Assembly: GCA_905216215.1 (NCBI GenBank)
Contig: CAJMSZ010000002.1
Location: forward strand, 1 to 64,000
Reading direction: 5' to 3'
Length of the DNA: 64,000 nucleotides
Source: an uncultured bacterium
Lineage (GTDB): Bacteria; Bacillota; Clostridia; Lachnospirales; Lachnospiraceae
Shown here: in pieces, positions 26,799-36,425 of the stretch
How positions within the stretch are numbered: the first letter of the stretch is position 1
Layout: the number at the start of each line of letters is the position of its first letter
Program-made: the position numbers and the translations under genes
Notes under the pieces: model-generated
What the model was told of the DNA's origin: nothing
The model's database searches: none
Seen by the model: the letters and a program-made list of their open reading frames with translations, nothing else

Positions 26799-27536
26799 CT
26801 ATGTCTCCAGTTCAAACATTAAAATAGAAAGCATGGTAAAGCCAGCTGTCTCTGTCCTTAAAATTCTTCTTCCCAGTGTAACAGGATGTGCACCGGCTTC
26901 TATAGCCTGTTCCACTTCTTCCCGTTCAAATCCGCCTTCCGGTCCAATAAAAATTCCTACAGACTGTCCGGGTTGAATCTGATGAAGTAGTTTCTTCGTC
27001 TCAGCCATTCCCTCTTCAAGTTCATAAGGGACGAGAACGACATCCATCTGCTCTGCCCTTTCCAGCGCTTCCCGATAGGAAACTACGTCAGACACTTTCG
27101 GAATGATGCTTCTTCCTGCCTGCTTTGCAGCACTTTCGGAAATACTGTTCCACCTTTCCACTTTCTTTGCCGCTTTCTTTGCATCCAACTTAACAACACA
27201 CCGTTTCATGGAAACCGGAATTACCTCATAAGCGCCGAGCTCTACCGCTTTCTGTACGATCAGCTCCATCTTGTCATTCTTAGGTAGTCCTTGAAAGAGG
27301 TATAATCTGGACTTTAATTCCGTATCCGCTTCTCTGATTTCCAGAATACGAAGCACCGCCTGTTCTTCCTCATAGGCAGATACCTCACAAAGATATTTTT
27401 TATTATTCCCGTCACTGATTTCCACCTGTTCTCCGATTTTCATGCGGAGTACATTCTTCATGTGATTTACATCTTGTCCTGTCACATAGATTTCCGTTTC
27501 TCCAACCTGCTCCGGAATTACGAAAAAATGCTGCAT
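26799..27536 (-). CDS. rsmE: 16S rRNA m3U1498 methyltransferase
   Basis: 245-residue SPOUT methyltransferase; N-terminal PUA-like domain (1-70), then the knot region with IGPEGGFEREEVEQA and LGRRILRTETAGFTMLSIL (residues about 200-240). Starts 16 bases behind prmA, a very common pairing. Confidence 0.94.
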   Translation of the reverse strand: MQHFFVIPEQVGETEIYVTGQDVNHMKNVLRMKIGEQVEISDGNNKKYLCEVSAYEEEQAVLRILEIREADTELKSRLYLFQGLPKNDKMELIVQKAVELGAYEVIPVSMKRCVVKLDAKKAAKKVERWNSISESAAKQAGRSIIPKVSDVVSYREALERAEQMDVVLVPYELEEGMAETKKLLHQIQPGQSVGIFIGPEGGFEREEVEQAIEAGAHPVTLGRRILRTETAGFTMLSILMFELET

Positions 27537-27552
27537 CTTCCTACTCCTCCAG

Positions 27553-28506
27553 CTAATTCTTTCTTGCTGTCACAGAAACCCATTCTCCCTGATGTGTCAC
27601 TTCCAGTACTTCAAGTCCTGCTGCTTTTACCGTCTGCACAACCGTATCTTCTTTCTCCTCAATGATTCCACTTGTAATATACACGGCACCTTTTTTCATC
27701 TGATGCACAATAACCGGTGTAAGGGGCACCAGAACTTCTGCCAGGATATTTGCCACAACAATATCGTATTTCTCATATCCAACCTTATCCTGTACTTCCT
27801 TATTGTCAATGATATTTCCAATCATCACTTCATAACGGTCTTCTGAAATCCCATTTACTTCCATATTTTCACGGGTCGCATCAATAGCACATGGGTCCAG
27901 ATCTGTTCCCACACTGTGCTTTGCGCCCATCATAAGTGCAATCATTCCCAGGATTCCGCTTCCACAGCCCACATCCAGAATCATGGTATCCTCTTTCACA
28001 TGCTTGCGAATCTGGCGGATACAAAGCTGTGTAGTCTCATGCTTTCCGGTTCCAAAGGCAGTACCCGGGTCAATGTGAACCACCATCTTTCCTTCGTCTT
28101 CCGGCTTCACTTCTTCCCAGGATGGAATAACCAGAATATCATCAATATAAAATTGATGGAAATACTGTTTCCAGTTATTCACCCAATCAACGTCCTCTGT
28201 CTGTGATTCCTCGATTTCTCCACTTCCCACTTCCACGTAGGCACGCATATCTTCCAATTCAGCACGGACATCCGCAAGTATCTTCTCCTTATCATCTTCC
28301 TCTTCCAGATAGAAACTGATATAAGCCACTCCGTCATCCACATCGGTTTCGGGAAGAATATCTACAAACATCTGCTCCTTCTCAGCCTGTGTCATAGGAA
28401 CCTTATCTTCAATCTCGATTCCCTGAATGCCAAGGTCCATCAGCATACTGCTCACAATATCCTCTGCCTCCGTAGTCGTTTTTAATCTAAATTTATTCCA
28501 TTTCAT
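27553..28506 (-). CDS. prmA: Ribosomal protein L11 methyltransferase
   Basis: 317 residues from the ATG with GGAGG eight bases upstream; an open frame seven codons longer lacks a ribosome site. SAM motif LDVGCGSGILGM near 183 and NILAEVLVPL. Trimethylates L11. Followed by rsmE. Confidence 0.94.
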   Translation of the reverse strand: MKWNKFRLKTTTEAEDIVSSMLMDLGIQGIEIEDKVPMTQAEKEQMFVDILPETDVDDGVAYISFYLEEEDDKEKILADVRAELEDMRAYVEVGSGEIEESQTEDVDWVNNWKQYFHQFYIDDILVIPSWEEVKPEDEGKMVVHIDPGTAFGTGKHETTQLCIRQIRKHVKEDTMILDVGCGSGILGMIALMMGAKHSVGTDLDPCAIDATRENMEVNGISEDRYEVMIGNIIDNKEVQDKVGYEKYDIVVANILAEVLVPLTPVIVHQMKKGAVYITSGIIEEKEDTVVQTVKAAGLEVLEVTHQGEWVSVTARKN

Positions 28507-28582
28507 GTTAAAAATCCTCCAAATCATTACTCTTCAGTATATCAATTTCTACCTGAAAGCGCAACGGAAACCTGTCCTTTTT

Positions 28583-29872
28583 CTACTCTTTTCCAAGAAG
28601 ATAATCTACAAACTGCTGTGCACATCTTCCACTTAAACCACCATGGTTCAGTTCCCACTTATTTGCTTCCAATAAGAGTTCCTCTTCTGGCATGGAAATG
28701 TTATTTCTCTCTGCTAGTGTCCGCACAATCCTCTGAAACTCCTTCTTATCTGGTTTGCCATAGTAAATGGTTACACCAAATCTAGCCACCAACGACAGTT
28801 TTTCCTGAACCGTATCATTGGTATGTAACTCTTCATCACGGTCCTCTTTGTCTTTAAAGGTTTCACGGATTAGATGACGTCTGTTGGATGTTGCATAAAT
28901 CAGAATATTATCCGGTTTTTTCTCTAGTCCGCCTTCAATTACTGCTTTTAAATACTTATATTCAATTTCGAATTCTTCAAAAGAAAGGTCATCCATATAG
29001 ATGATGAATTTATAATTCCGATTCTTGATCTGTGCAATCACATCATTCAAATTCTGGAACTGATGCTTGTACACCTCAATCATACGAAGTCCCTGATCAT
29101 AATACTGGTTCAGGATTGCTTTGATGGAAGAAGATTTGCCTGTTCCTGCATCCCCAAACAGCAAACAGTTATTAGCGCGTTTTCCTTTGACGAATGCTTC
29201 TGTATTATCAATCAGCTTCTGTTTCGCAAGTTCATACCCCACCAGATCATCCAGGTGCACATGGGCAATCTTTGTAATCGGAACAATCTCTGTTTCTCCA
29301 TCTCTTTCTTCAATGCGAAATGCTTTATGAAGTCCAAATTTACCTACACCAAATTCTTTGTAGAATTCGGTGGTAACCTGTTTGAATTCCTCCGGCGTCT
29401 CCGACTGTTCCAGGCGTTTGTTCAGTTCACATATCCGGTCACGGATGCGTTTGTTATACACACTGCCATGTGCTCCTGCCTGATGATAATCTTCAATAAA
29501 TCCCAGATTCATAACACCCAGTCGTTCTTCCAGTATCTTTAAATCATAATGAAAAAGTTCCCTGAAAATCACGAAATCATGAAGAGCCGCGTCATTAATA
29601 CTGCCTTCTGTAAAACCTGTAATCTCGCAGGCAGTACTGTATGCATTTTCACTGTTTGACAGTAAAAATGTAAGATAATTATGCCAGAGATTCCCTTCAA
29701 ATCCATGACTGGCAGCCAATTCCACGAGACTATGGACCGTGTCATACCAGACTTCACGCAGCGTTTCATCATCATATTCTTTGCTTCCCGCATGCTTCAT
29801 CAACATGACCATGTTCTGAAGTAGTTCCTCCTGATCCATATTCCGATATAAGATCATTTCATTCATTCTCAT
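28583..29872 (-). CDS. DUF815 AAA-type ATPase
   Basis: 430 residues from the ATG with AGAAGG six bases upstream. Walker A LFGDAGTGKSSSIKA near 240, Walker B YKFIIYMDDLSF, and a sensor-like YATSNRRHLIRETF. N-terminal about 180 residues are all-helical. DUF815 ATPases are widespread in bacteria; their substrate is not established. It sits between pheA (19-base gap) and prmA and is probably transcribed with both. Confidence 0.85.
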   Translation of the reverse strand: MRMNEMILYRNMDQEELLQNMVMLMKHAGSKEYDDETLREVWYDTVHSLVELAASHGFEGNLWHNYLTFLLSNSENAYSTACEITGFTEGSINDAALHDFVIFRELFHYDLKILEERLGVMNLGFIEDYHQAGAHGSVYNKRIRDRICELNKRLEQSETPEEFKQVTTEFYKEFGVGKFGLHKAFRIEERDGETEIVPITKIAHVHLDDLVGYELAKQKLIDNTEAFVKGKRANNCLLFGDAGTGKSSSIKAILNQYYDQGLRMIEVYKHQFQNLNDVIAQIKNRNYKFIIYMDDLSFEEFEIEYKYLKAVIEGGLEKKPDNILIYATSNRRHLIRETFKDKEDRDEELHTNDTVQEKLSLVARFGVTIYYGKPDKKEFQRIVRTLAERNNISMPEEELLLEANKWELNHGGLSGRCAQQFVDYLLGKE

Positions 29873-29891
29873 TTTCTGCCTTCTCTCAACT

Positions 29892-31037
29892 CTAATAATT
29901 TCCAAGTATTTTTAAATTTAGTGCTTCCTCCCGCAATCCCCGGATTGCATTTTTCACTGCAGGGTCAGCCAGATTCCCGTCAAAATCCACAAAGAAGCGA
30001 TACTCAAATTTTCTGCCCTCAAGGGGACGGGATTCAATTTTTGTCATATTTAAGTCATTATATATAAAATGAGACAACAAACGGTAGAGGGAACCACTTT
30101 CATGAGGAAGTTCAAAACAAATGCTAATCTTTCCAGCTTTCTTCAAAAAGATTTTCTGATTGGTAACTACAATAAACCGGGTGGAATTGTCTTCTTCAAA
30201 ATTAATCTTTCTTGCAAGTATCTTAAGGCCATACAGCTTTGCCGCATACTCACTGCACACCGCTGCCTGCGTCACATCCTTATCCTCCAGTACTTTCTTC
30301 GCGGCAACCGCTGTATTTGCCACGCTAATCTGTCTCCACTTCGGATGCTTGTCCAGATATTTCGCAGTCTGCATTAATCCCTGAGGATGAGAATACACGG
30401 TCTGAATCTCACGAATCGAAGCATCCGGCAAACCAACAAGCATATGCTCGATTGAAATGGTAACTTCGCCTACAATATAGTTTTCAAACTCCACAAGCAA
30501 ATCATAAACCTGATCTACTGCACCTGCTGAAGAATTTTCAATCGGAAGCACCGCATAATCAGCAGAACCTTCTTCAATGGCTTCCATGGCTTCCCGGAAA
30601 GTTCCCACATGGAAATTCTTCGTTTCCTCTCCAAAATATTGCTTCATAGCAGCCTGACTGTAGGCTCCTTCCACACCCTGGAATACCACCCGGACTCCAT
30701 CGGTCTCCAGTTCATCAAATCCGATAAAAGGCAGCCGTCCCAAAGCTCCTTCTTCCATCAGCTTCCGGTACTGCACTTTCCTGCTCATGGACATAAGCTG
30801 CTCATACAACTCCCGGATGCCCTTCTTATTAAATTCTGTTGTCCCCTTTTCTATTACAGAATCTAATTTTTCTTTTTCGATTTCCTTATCAAAAACCCGA
30901 AGCCCGTTCTGAATCTTATAATCGGCTACCTGCTCACATACTTTCATCCGTTTCTCATAAAGTGCAGTCATCTGATTATCAATCTCGTCCAGTTCATCCC
31001 GAAGTCTATCCATCGTTTCCTCATCTATTATTTCCAT
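29892..31037 (-). CDS. pheA: Bifunctional chorismate mutase / prephenate dehydratase
   Basis: 381 residues. Residues 1-90 are an AroQ chorismate mutase (LRDELDEIDNQMTALYEKRMKVCEQVADYK); 105-290 prephenate dehydratase (GVEGAYSQAA; LPIENSSAGAVDQVYD); 300-381 ACT domain with the ESRP motif that binds phenylalanine for feedback inhibition. Converts chorismate to phenylpyruvate. Unlinked here to aroF/aroB, which carry a Phe-type T-box. Confidence 0.95.
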   Translation of the reverse strand: MEIIDEETMDRLRDELDEIDNQMTALYEKRMKVCEQVADYKIQNGLRVFDKEIEKEKLDSVIEKGTTEFNKKGIRELYEQLMSMSRKVQYRKLMEEGALGRLPFIGFDELETDGVRVVFQGVEGAYSQAAMKQYFGEETKNFHVGTFREAMEAIEEGSADYAVLPIENSSAGAVDQVYDLLVEFENYIVGEVTISIEHMLVGLPDASIREIQTVYSHPQGLMQTAKYLDKHPKWRQISVANTAVAAKKVLEDKDVTQAAVCSEYAAKLYGLKILARKINFEEDNSTRFIVVTNQKIFLKKAGKISICFELPHESGSLYRLLSHFIYNDLNMTKIESRPLEGRKFEYRFFVDFDGNLADPAVKNAIRGLREEALNLKILGNY

Positions 31038-31068
31038 TTGATTCTCCTGTTTTTCGCTTATTCCATAT

Positions 31069-31097
31069 ATTCTAGCACAGTTTTTTTACCAAGTAAA
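31069..31097 (-). promoter_or_regulatory. pheA promoter
   Basis: Minus strand TTTACT (31097-31092), 17-base spacer, TAGAAT (31074-31069) with an extended -10 TG. Transcription would start close to 31062, so no long attenuator fits. Confidence 0.65.
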
Positions 31098-31105
31098 CAA
31101 GAGAC

Positions 31106-31131
31106 CTGCTGTCCCCGGAACCAGACAGCAG
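31106..31131 (-). terminator. Terminator-like hairpin after TPM gene
   Basis: CTGCTGTC and GACAGCAG form an eight-base stem, 60 bases past the TPM-protein stop; the following sequence is only partly U-rich, so efficiency is uncertain. Confidence 0.5.
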
Positions 31132-31191
31132 TGTCGTGTTTAAACCTTTATTTCCATCCCTGAAAGTACAATAAAGTCTGGTGATTTTGGT

Positions 31192-32004
31192 CTAAAATTT
31201 TCCACCGCCACCGCCATAAGAGGAACCGGAAGAAGATTCATGGGTACTGCTTCCCGTTGACCGACTTTCTTCCTTAGGCTTCGGTGTTCTTGTCACCACG
31301 TGATATAGATACATATCACGGCTTTCCGTAAGCTTCAGGCTTCCATTTTTCACATAACGATTCGCAGTAGGCTGTAGACGCACTGTTTTCAGTTGTGCGT
31401 TCATACCGGCCACCATAATCAGAGCCAGCAGAATACCAATCCCGGCAGAGACAAAAATCCATACAGACGAAAGGGACTTCCGTGGAAGATTCCCGTTGTC
31501 ATAGGGGTTCCCTTCTCTGGCCTGCGTAATAAAACTATCGCACAAGTCCGCATAAGTCTGAAAAGCTTCACTGTAATTGCCATCTGATAAATCTGGCTTT
31601 ATCTGCTCCCCTATGTACTCGATTCCAGCATCTGTAAATGCTGTAATACCATATCCATGGGTTGCCATGTACCAGTCACGGTCTTCCATACTAATGAGCA
31701 GTAAAACACCATCCTTATCAGAGCCATAACCAAAATTACAATACTCGTAAACCTGCTCAGCATAATCACTGACCGAATAGCCATTCAGTCCGTCCACAGT
31801 GATCAGTGTCACATCCATCTTCTGACGCACACTGATTTCGTCCAGTTTTTCATTCAAAGCCTGCTCTTCCTCATAAGAAAGAAGACCTGCCGAATCATTC
31901 GCACGGTAATACTCATCCGCAAATCCATCTGCCGCACAAACCGGAAGCACCGCGCTCAGGCAAAGAAGAACGGCAAGCAGAATTCCTGTTATTTTCTGTT
32001 TCAT
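31192..32004 (-). CDS. ydjH: TPM-domain membrane protein (YdjH/YgcG type)
   Basis: 270 residues: signal peptide (1-25, cut after CAA), extracellular TPM domain (about 28-165), a transmembrane helix (179-200) and a C-terminal tail ending in a Gly-rich YGGGGGKF. In Bacillus YdjH forms a membrane complex with YdjG that helps YdjI bring PspA to the membrane. Last gene of ydjI-ydjG-ydjH. Confidence 0.82.
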   Translation of the reverse strand: MKQKITGILLAVLLCLSAVLPVCAADGFADEYYRANDSAGLLSYEEEQALNEKLDEISVRQKMDVTLITVDGLNGYSVSDYAEQVYEYCNFGYGSDKDGVLLLISMEDRDWYMATHGYGITAFTDAGIEYIGEQIKPDLSDGNYSEAFQTYADLCDSFITQAREGNPYDNGNLPRKSLSSVWIFVSAGIGILLALIMVAGMNAQLKTVRLQPTANRYVKNGSLKLTESRDMYLYHVVTRTPKPKEESRSTGSSTHESSSGSSYGGGGGKF

Positions 32005-32016
32005 CTGTTCCCCTCC

Positions 32017-33111
32017 CTATAATATTCCTGTGATATATAAAAGCCAGATGATGGCATATGTAGCTGCACCGAACAAAACGGATAAACCAACCATCCATTT
32101 TACCACTGCCCCTTTGTCCGCCGGCAAATTTCCTACAAATTTCCCGGTCTGTCCATTCATGGCAAAGGTATACTGTCTTCCATTCCATGTAGTATTCAAA
32201 AGCCATACCGGATACAGCGCATATCTGGCTGTTCCGTTTTGGAGCTGAATACTGCTGTTCTCCGTCACAACAGTCTCATATCCCTGCACAGTCTCTGCAA
32301 AAGCTTCTTCCGTCGACTTTTTTACGCGGGCATTTGCACGGTCAATACTCTCTTCTGCGCTCACATCATATTTATCCGCAAAATATCCCGCCAGATATGC
32401 AGTCTGAAAATCTACAGCCTCACTAAAATCATAAGGCTCAATGGATTCCATCAAATCATCTGCCATTTTGGAAGAACCATCTACCGGGACATGGGTAAAT
32501 CCGATATTTCCGCCTCTGTAAACCAGATAATAGCTGGTATCTGTATAATCATAATCCCGGTCACTCCAGAATCTTACTCTGGTCGCACGATATCTTACTC
32601 TTGCGTCTGCATCTGTATCAAACAGCCAGAAAGGAACATAGATTCCCTTAATCTCATCAATATGATTCTGATCCTTAAACACCTTTGGGAGCAGGTGTTT
32701 GCCGGTCAAATACCTGTTCATCCCCTCTTTTGCCACTTTTTTATCCAACCGAAACGGAATCACAACATCCGGCTTTAATATACCCGATACCTGCCCCATC
32801 ATAACCACCGGATTCCCGCAAAAAGGACAGGTCGTTGCCACCGTATTTTCATCGCCTACGATTTCTCCTCCACAGGATTTACACAGAAAGGTTCTCAGTC
32901 CATCTGTCTCCCCTTCCTGCCACGCACTTCCTGCCTCTGTATGCCATTCCATAGTGTCTGCCTGCTCATTTTGCAGTTCTTCATCATACTTTTTCAGTGT
33001 TTCCATCTCAAATTCCGTGTCACAATAAGGGCACTTCATCTTCTGGGCTGTACTGTCAAAGGTAATCGCTCCGCCGCAGCATGGGCATTTATATTCTTGT
33101 AATTCTGCCAT
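32017..33111 (-). CDS. ydjG: TFIIB-type zinc-ribbon membrane protein (YdjG type)
   Basis: 364 residues from the ATG with GGAG eight bases upstream. Two zinc ribbons: CPCC/CPYC (about 9-30) and CKSC/CPFC (about 75-100), the latter followed by a beta domain (130-330) and one C-terminal transmembrane helix. YdjG of Bacillus is a partner of YdjH in the PspA recruitment complex. Starts 67 bases behind the SPFH gene and ends 12 bases before ydjH. Confidence 0.82.
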   Translation of the reverse strand: MAELQEYKCPCCGGAITFDSTAQKMKCPYCDTEFEMETLKKYDEELQNEQADTMEWHTEAGSAWQEGETDGLRTFLCKSCGGEIVGDENTVATTCPFCGNPVVMMGQVSGILKPDVVIPFRLDKKVAKEGMNRYLTGKHLLPKVFKDQNHIDEIKGIYVPFWLFDTDADARVRYRATRVRFWSDRDYDYTDTSYYLVYRGGNIGFTHVPVDGSSKMADDLMESIEPYDFSEAVDFQTAYLAGYFADKYDVSAEESIDRANARVKKSTEEAFAETVQGYETVVTENSSIQLQNGTARYALYPVWLLNTTWNGRQYTFAMNGQTGKFVGNLPADKGAVVKWMVGLSVLFGAATYAIIWLLYITGIL

Positions 33112-33178
33112 AGCCAGCTCTCCTCTTTCCTCGCAGATTTCCATCACTCAACTGTCTGAAAACTATTATAATTCCCAA

Positions 33179-34384
33179 TTATTCCGGTTTTTTCGCTCCA
33201 CAGTTCTGACAGAATTTCCCTGTATTTACCGTTCCGCAGGTGCATGTCCATCCAGCCCCGGCTGGTCTTGGCGCACCACACTCCGGGCAAAATTTTCCTG
33301 TTGAAACTGCTCCACAGGAGCATCTCCAGCTATTAGCGTCAACTGCCTGCTGCTGTCCCATCTGCTGCGCCTGCTGCTGTCCCATTGCATATAAGTTCTG
33401 CGGATTCACACCGCCATTTGCATTCATGGCCATTCCCATCCCCATAAATCCTGTCATGGCCCCTGCGCCATTTAAAGCCGCTGATTTCATAGCCTCTGCC
33501 TGGGCTTCTACCAATGTAGCTGCTGCCATAGACGGGTCTCTCATCACTGCGGTACGCTGTGCCTGTTTAATCATCTCGGCATCTTCTTCCGGAAGCGTTA
33601 CCGTTCCAAGAGCAATGCTGACAATCTTCAGACCTCTTGACGCACCCCACTTTTCGGAAAGGGCCGTATTCATAGCCTCTTCCAGTTCTGTATTATGACT
33701 TACAATCTGACTCGGGCGCATTTCCAAGTCAGAAAGTCTGCCAAATGCAGGCTGGAGTGCACTGATAAATTCGGTTTTCAGTTGCCTATCCAGTTCATCT
33801 CTTGTATATTCATTTGTGATATTTCCACACACATTTGTATAGAAAATAAGCGGGTCTGCAATCCGGTAAGAATACACACCGGAACATCGTACAGACACAT
33901 CAATGTCAAGTCCGATTTTAGAATCCACCACACGGAACGGAATTGGATTTGGTGTACCAAACTTATTGTCCGTCAATTCTTTCGTATTGAAATAATAAAC
34001 CCTCTGGTCTTTGGCGGTATCACCTCCAAAAGAAAATCTTCTTCCAATAGTTTTAAAAGTCTCCTGAATACTCTCGCCCAGATTTCCGGAAAAAACAGAT
34101 GGCTCCGTGGAAGTATCATATGTAAATTCTCCCGGTTCTGCACAGGCTTCTACAATTTTCCCCTGCTCTACAATAATCATACACTGTCCATCAGCCACTG
34201 AAATCACACTTCCATTGGAAATAATATTGTCATTTCCTTTATTGTTTGCAAAGAAGCCAGATGTCTTCTTCTGTCCTCTCTTTACCATAATGTCAGGGCT
34301 CATTGCCTCACAGTAAAAATACTCTTTCCACTGATCAGAAAGTGTGCCTCCAACTGCATTTAATCCCGCTCTGATAAGTCCCAT
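33179..34384 (-). CDS. ydjI: SPFH-domain protein with C-terminal zinc ribbons (YdjI type)
   Basis: 401 residues. SPFH/virion-core domain (about 20-290), a Met/Gly/Gln-rich linker with QQAQQMGQQQA, and two C-terminal CxC..CxxC zinc ribbons (CSCGAVSTGKFCPECG and CTCGTVNTGKFCQNCG). In Bacillus YdjI is the factor that binds PspA. No pspA gene is adjacent here. First gene of the three-gene unit and divergent from pyrB. Confidence 0.85.
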   Translation of the reverse strand: MGLIRAGLNAVGGTLSDQWKEYFYCEAMSPDIMVKRGQKKTSGFFANNKGNDNIISNGSVISVADGQCMIIVEQGKIVEACAEPGEFTYDTSTEPSVFSGNLGESIQETFKTIGRRFSFGGDTAKDQRVYYFNTKELTDNKFGTPNPIPFRVVDSKIGLDIDVSVRCSGVYSYRIADPLIFYTNVCGNITNEYTRDELDRQLKTEFISALQPAFGRLSDLEMRPSQIVSHNTELEEAMNTALSEKWGASRGLKIVSIALGTVTLPEEDAEMIKQAQRTAVMRDPSMAAATLVEAQAEAMKSAALNGAGAMTGFMGMGMAMNANGGVNPQNLYAMGQQQAQQMGQQQAVDANSWRCSCGAVSTGKFCPECGAPRPAGAGWTCTCGTVNTGKFCQNCGAKKPE

Positions 34385-34527
34385 ACTATGTACCCCTTTC
34401 CTCTATGTCTACTGGCAGCAATTTGCCAGTTTGTCTACTTTCTTTCTGAGTTCATTGTGAATGACTGTTTTGAAAATGTCAAGATACCCAGGGATATTTT
34501 TCCTGCCTTCCAGAGATATTTTTCCTA

Positions 34528-34556
34528 TTGCATTTCCACTTGATTTAGTATATTAT
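34528..34556 (+). promoter_or_regulatory. pyrBI promoter
   Basis: TTGCAT (34528-34533), 17-base spacer, TATTAT (34551-34556), about 49 bases before the ATG. The leader is too short for a PyrR-type attenuator. Confidence 0.7.
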
Positions 34557-34604
34557 GTTATGAAGAATTAACTAGATAAAGATATTTAAAAGGAGGATCT
34601 CACA

Positions 34605-35525
34605 ATGAGACATTTAATGAGCCCTTTGGATTTTTCTGTCGAAGAACTGGACAAGCTTATGGACCTGGCGTCAGATATTGAGGCGAAACCTGAAAAATAT
34701 GCACATGCATGTGCCGGTAAGAAACTTGCAACATTATTTTATGAGCCAAGTACCCGTACCCGTTTAAGCCACGAGGCAGCAATGCTGAATCTTGGTGGAA
34801 GTGTTTTAGGATTCTCATCTGCAGATTCTTCTTCTGCATCAAAAGGGGAAAGTGTTGCCGATACGATTCGTGTTATTTCTTGTTATGCTGATATCTGTGC
34901 AATGCGTCATCCAAAAGAAGGTGCACCAATGGTTGCCAGTCAATACTCTTCTATTCCTATTATCAATGCCGGTGATGGTGGACATCAACATCCAACTCAG
35001 ACATTAACCGATTTACTTACTATTCGTTCTTTAAAAGGACGCCTGAATCATTTAAAAATTGGTCTTTGCGGTGATTTGAAATTTGGCCGTACCGTTCATT
35101 CTCTTATAAATGCCCTTGTTCGTTATGAAAATATTGAATTTGTTTTAATTTCACCTGAAGAACTGCGTCTGCCTGACTATGTAAGAGTAGATGTCCTGGA
35201 CAAAAACCATATTCCATACAAAGAGGTTGTACGTTTGGAAGAGGCTCTTCCTGATCTGGATATTCTCTACATGACCCGTGTACAGAAAGAACGTTTCTTC
35301 AACGAAGAAGATTATGTACGTATGAAGGATTTCTATCTTTTAGACAAAGAAAAACTGAATATAGCACCTAAGGACATGCTGGTTCTTCATCCACTTCCAC
35401 GTGTCAATGAGATTGCTGTAGATGTAGATGATGACCCACGGGCAGCTTACTTTAAGCAGGCTCAGTATGGTGTATACATCCGAATGGCGCTGATTCTTAC
35501 ATTACTTGGAATTCATGTAGATTAA
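34605..35525 (+). CDS. pyrB: Aspartate carbamoyltransferase catalytic subunit
   Basis: 306 residues; joins carbamoyl phosphate and aspartate in pyrimidine synthesis. Carbamoyl phosphate motif YEPSTRTRLSHE (about 47-58), GDGGHQHPTQTLTDLLT, and LHPLPRVNEI near 263. AAGGAGG precedes the ATG. Followed after 15 bases by pyrI, so the enzyme is the allosteric type. Confidence 0.97.
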   Translation: MRHLMSPLDFSVEELDKLMDLASDIEAKPEKYAHACAGKKLATLFYEPSTRTRLSHEAAMLNLGGSVLGFSSADSSSASKGESVADTIRVISCYADICAMRHPKEGAPMVASQYSSIPIINAGDGGHQHPTQTLTDLLTIRSLKGRLNHLKIGLCGDLKFGRTVHSLINALVRYENIEFVLISPEELRLPDYVRVDVLDKNHIPYKEVVRLEEALPDLDILYMTRVQKERFFNEEDYVRMKDFYLLDKEKLNIAPKDMLVLHPLPRVNEIAVDVDDDPRAAYFKQAQYGVYIRMALILTLLGIHVD

Positions 35526-35540
35526 GGAGGACAGATAGAA

Positions 35541-35978
35541 ATGCTGGAAAATACATTAACAATTGGTAAAATCAAAGAAGGCTTCGTGTTAGATCACATT
35601 GCAGCCGGAAAAAGTATGGAAATTTACAAATACTTAAATCTGGACAAACTGGATTGTTGTGTTGCGATTATCAAAAATGCAAAAAGCAGCAAACAGGGCA
35701 AAAAAGATATTATCAAAATCGAGTGCCCAATCGACATTATCGATCTGGACGTACTCGGATTTATCGACCACACAATCACGGTTAATATTATTTCTGACGG
35801 AAAAGTAGTAGATAAGAAAATGCTCTCTCTTCCAAAAGAAATCAAAAACATTGTAAAATGTAAGAATCCTCGCTGCATCACATCCATCGAACAGGGACTG
35901 GATCATGTATTCGTTCTTACAGACGAGGAAAATGCAGTATACCGTTGTAAGTACTGCGAAGAAAAATATAGAGGATAA
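35541..35978 (+). CDS. pyrI: Aspartate carbamoyltransferase regulatory subunit
   Basis: 145 residues. N-terminal allosteric domain (1-100) that binds nucleotides; C-terminal zinc domain with cysteines in CKNPRCITS and CKYCEEKY. Normal length. Translated with pyrB. Confidence 0.96.
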   Translation: MLENTLTIGKIKEGFVLDHIAAGKSMEIYKYLNLDKLDCCVAIIKNAKSSKQGKKDIIKIECPIDIIDLDVLGFIDHTITVNIISDGKVVDKKMLSLPKEIKNIVKCKNPRCITSIEQGLDHVFVLTDEENAVYRCKYCEEKYRG

Positions 35979-35982
35979 TCGT

Positions 35983-36016
35983 AAAAGAGCATCTGCCTCA
36001 AGGCAGATGCTCTTTT
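35983..36016. terminator. Bidirectional terminator of pyrBI and rnpB
   Basis: AAAAGAGCATCTGCCT and AGGCAGATGCTCTTTT form a perfect 16-base inverted repeat with a two-base loop; T-runs on both strands. Confidence 0.9.
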
Positions 36017-36034
36017 AATATCTACACTATAATA

Positions 36035-36380
36035 GCAAGCAAAACGATAAGCCGGGTTATGTCGTGAATGTTCATCTATCCAGACCTGCTGTTACCAACA
36101 GGTTCAAGCGACCCACCTAAAACGTGACGGGCAGCCACAATGTTTTGATTCGGTCTTGCTTCGGATGGGGTTTACATATGCCCCTTCTGTTACCAGACGG
36201 GCGGTAGTCTCTTACACTGCCTTTCCACCCTTACCTGAAAATTCAGGCGGTTTATTTCTGTTGCACTAGCCTTGGAGTCACCTCCACCGGACGTTATCCG
36301 GCATCCTGCCCTGTGAAGCCCGGACTTTCCTCACCTGCGGCCTTTCGGCACTTGCAGCCGCGAACATTTGTCTTACTTGC
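36035..36380 (-). ncRNA. rnpB: RNase P RNA
   Basis: Minus strand has the universally conserved CR-I GAGGAAAGTCCGGGCT and, near the 3' end, ATAACCCGGCTTATCG; GCAAG at the 5' end pairs with CTTGC at the 3' end (P1). About 346 nt. A promoter (TTTACA-N17-TAAAGT, 36416-36388) places the start near 36380. It removes tRNA 5' leaders. The sequence layout looks like an A-type RNA. Confidence 0.95.
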
Positions 36381-36387
36381 CTGATAC

Positions 36388-36416
36388 ACTTTATCATATT
36401 TCGTTTTCTTTGTAAA
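36388..36416 (-). promoter_or_regulatory. rnpB promoter
   Basis: Minus strand TTTACA (36416-36411), 17-base spacer, TAAAGT (36393-36388); the predicted start coincides with the RNase P RNA 5' end. Confidence 0.75.
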
Positions 36417-36425
36417 CCGGATTTT

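Noticed and set aside
34385..34604. PyrR-type attenuator before pyrB
   Set aside because: The promoter lies about 50 bases before the ATG, leaving no room for the attenuator structure, and no terminator hairpin was found.
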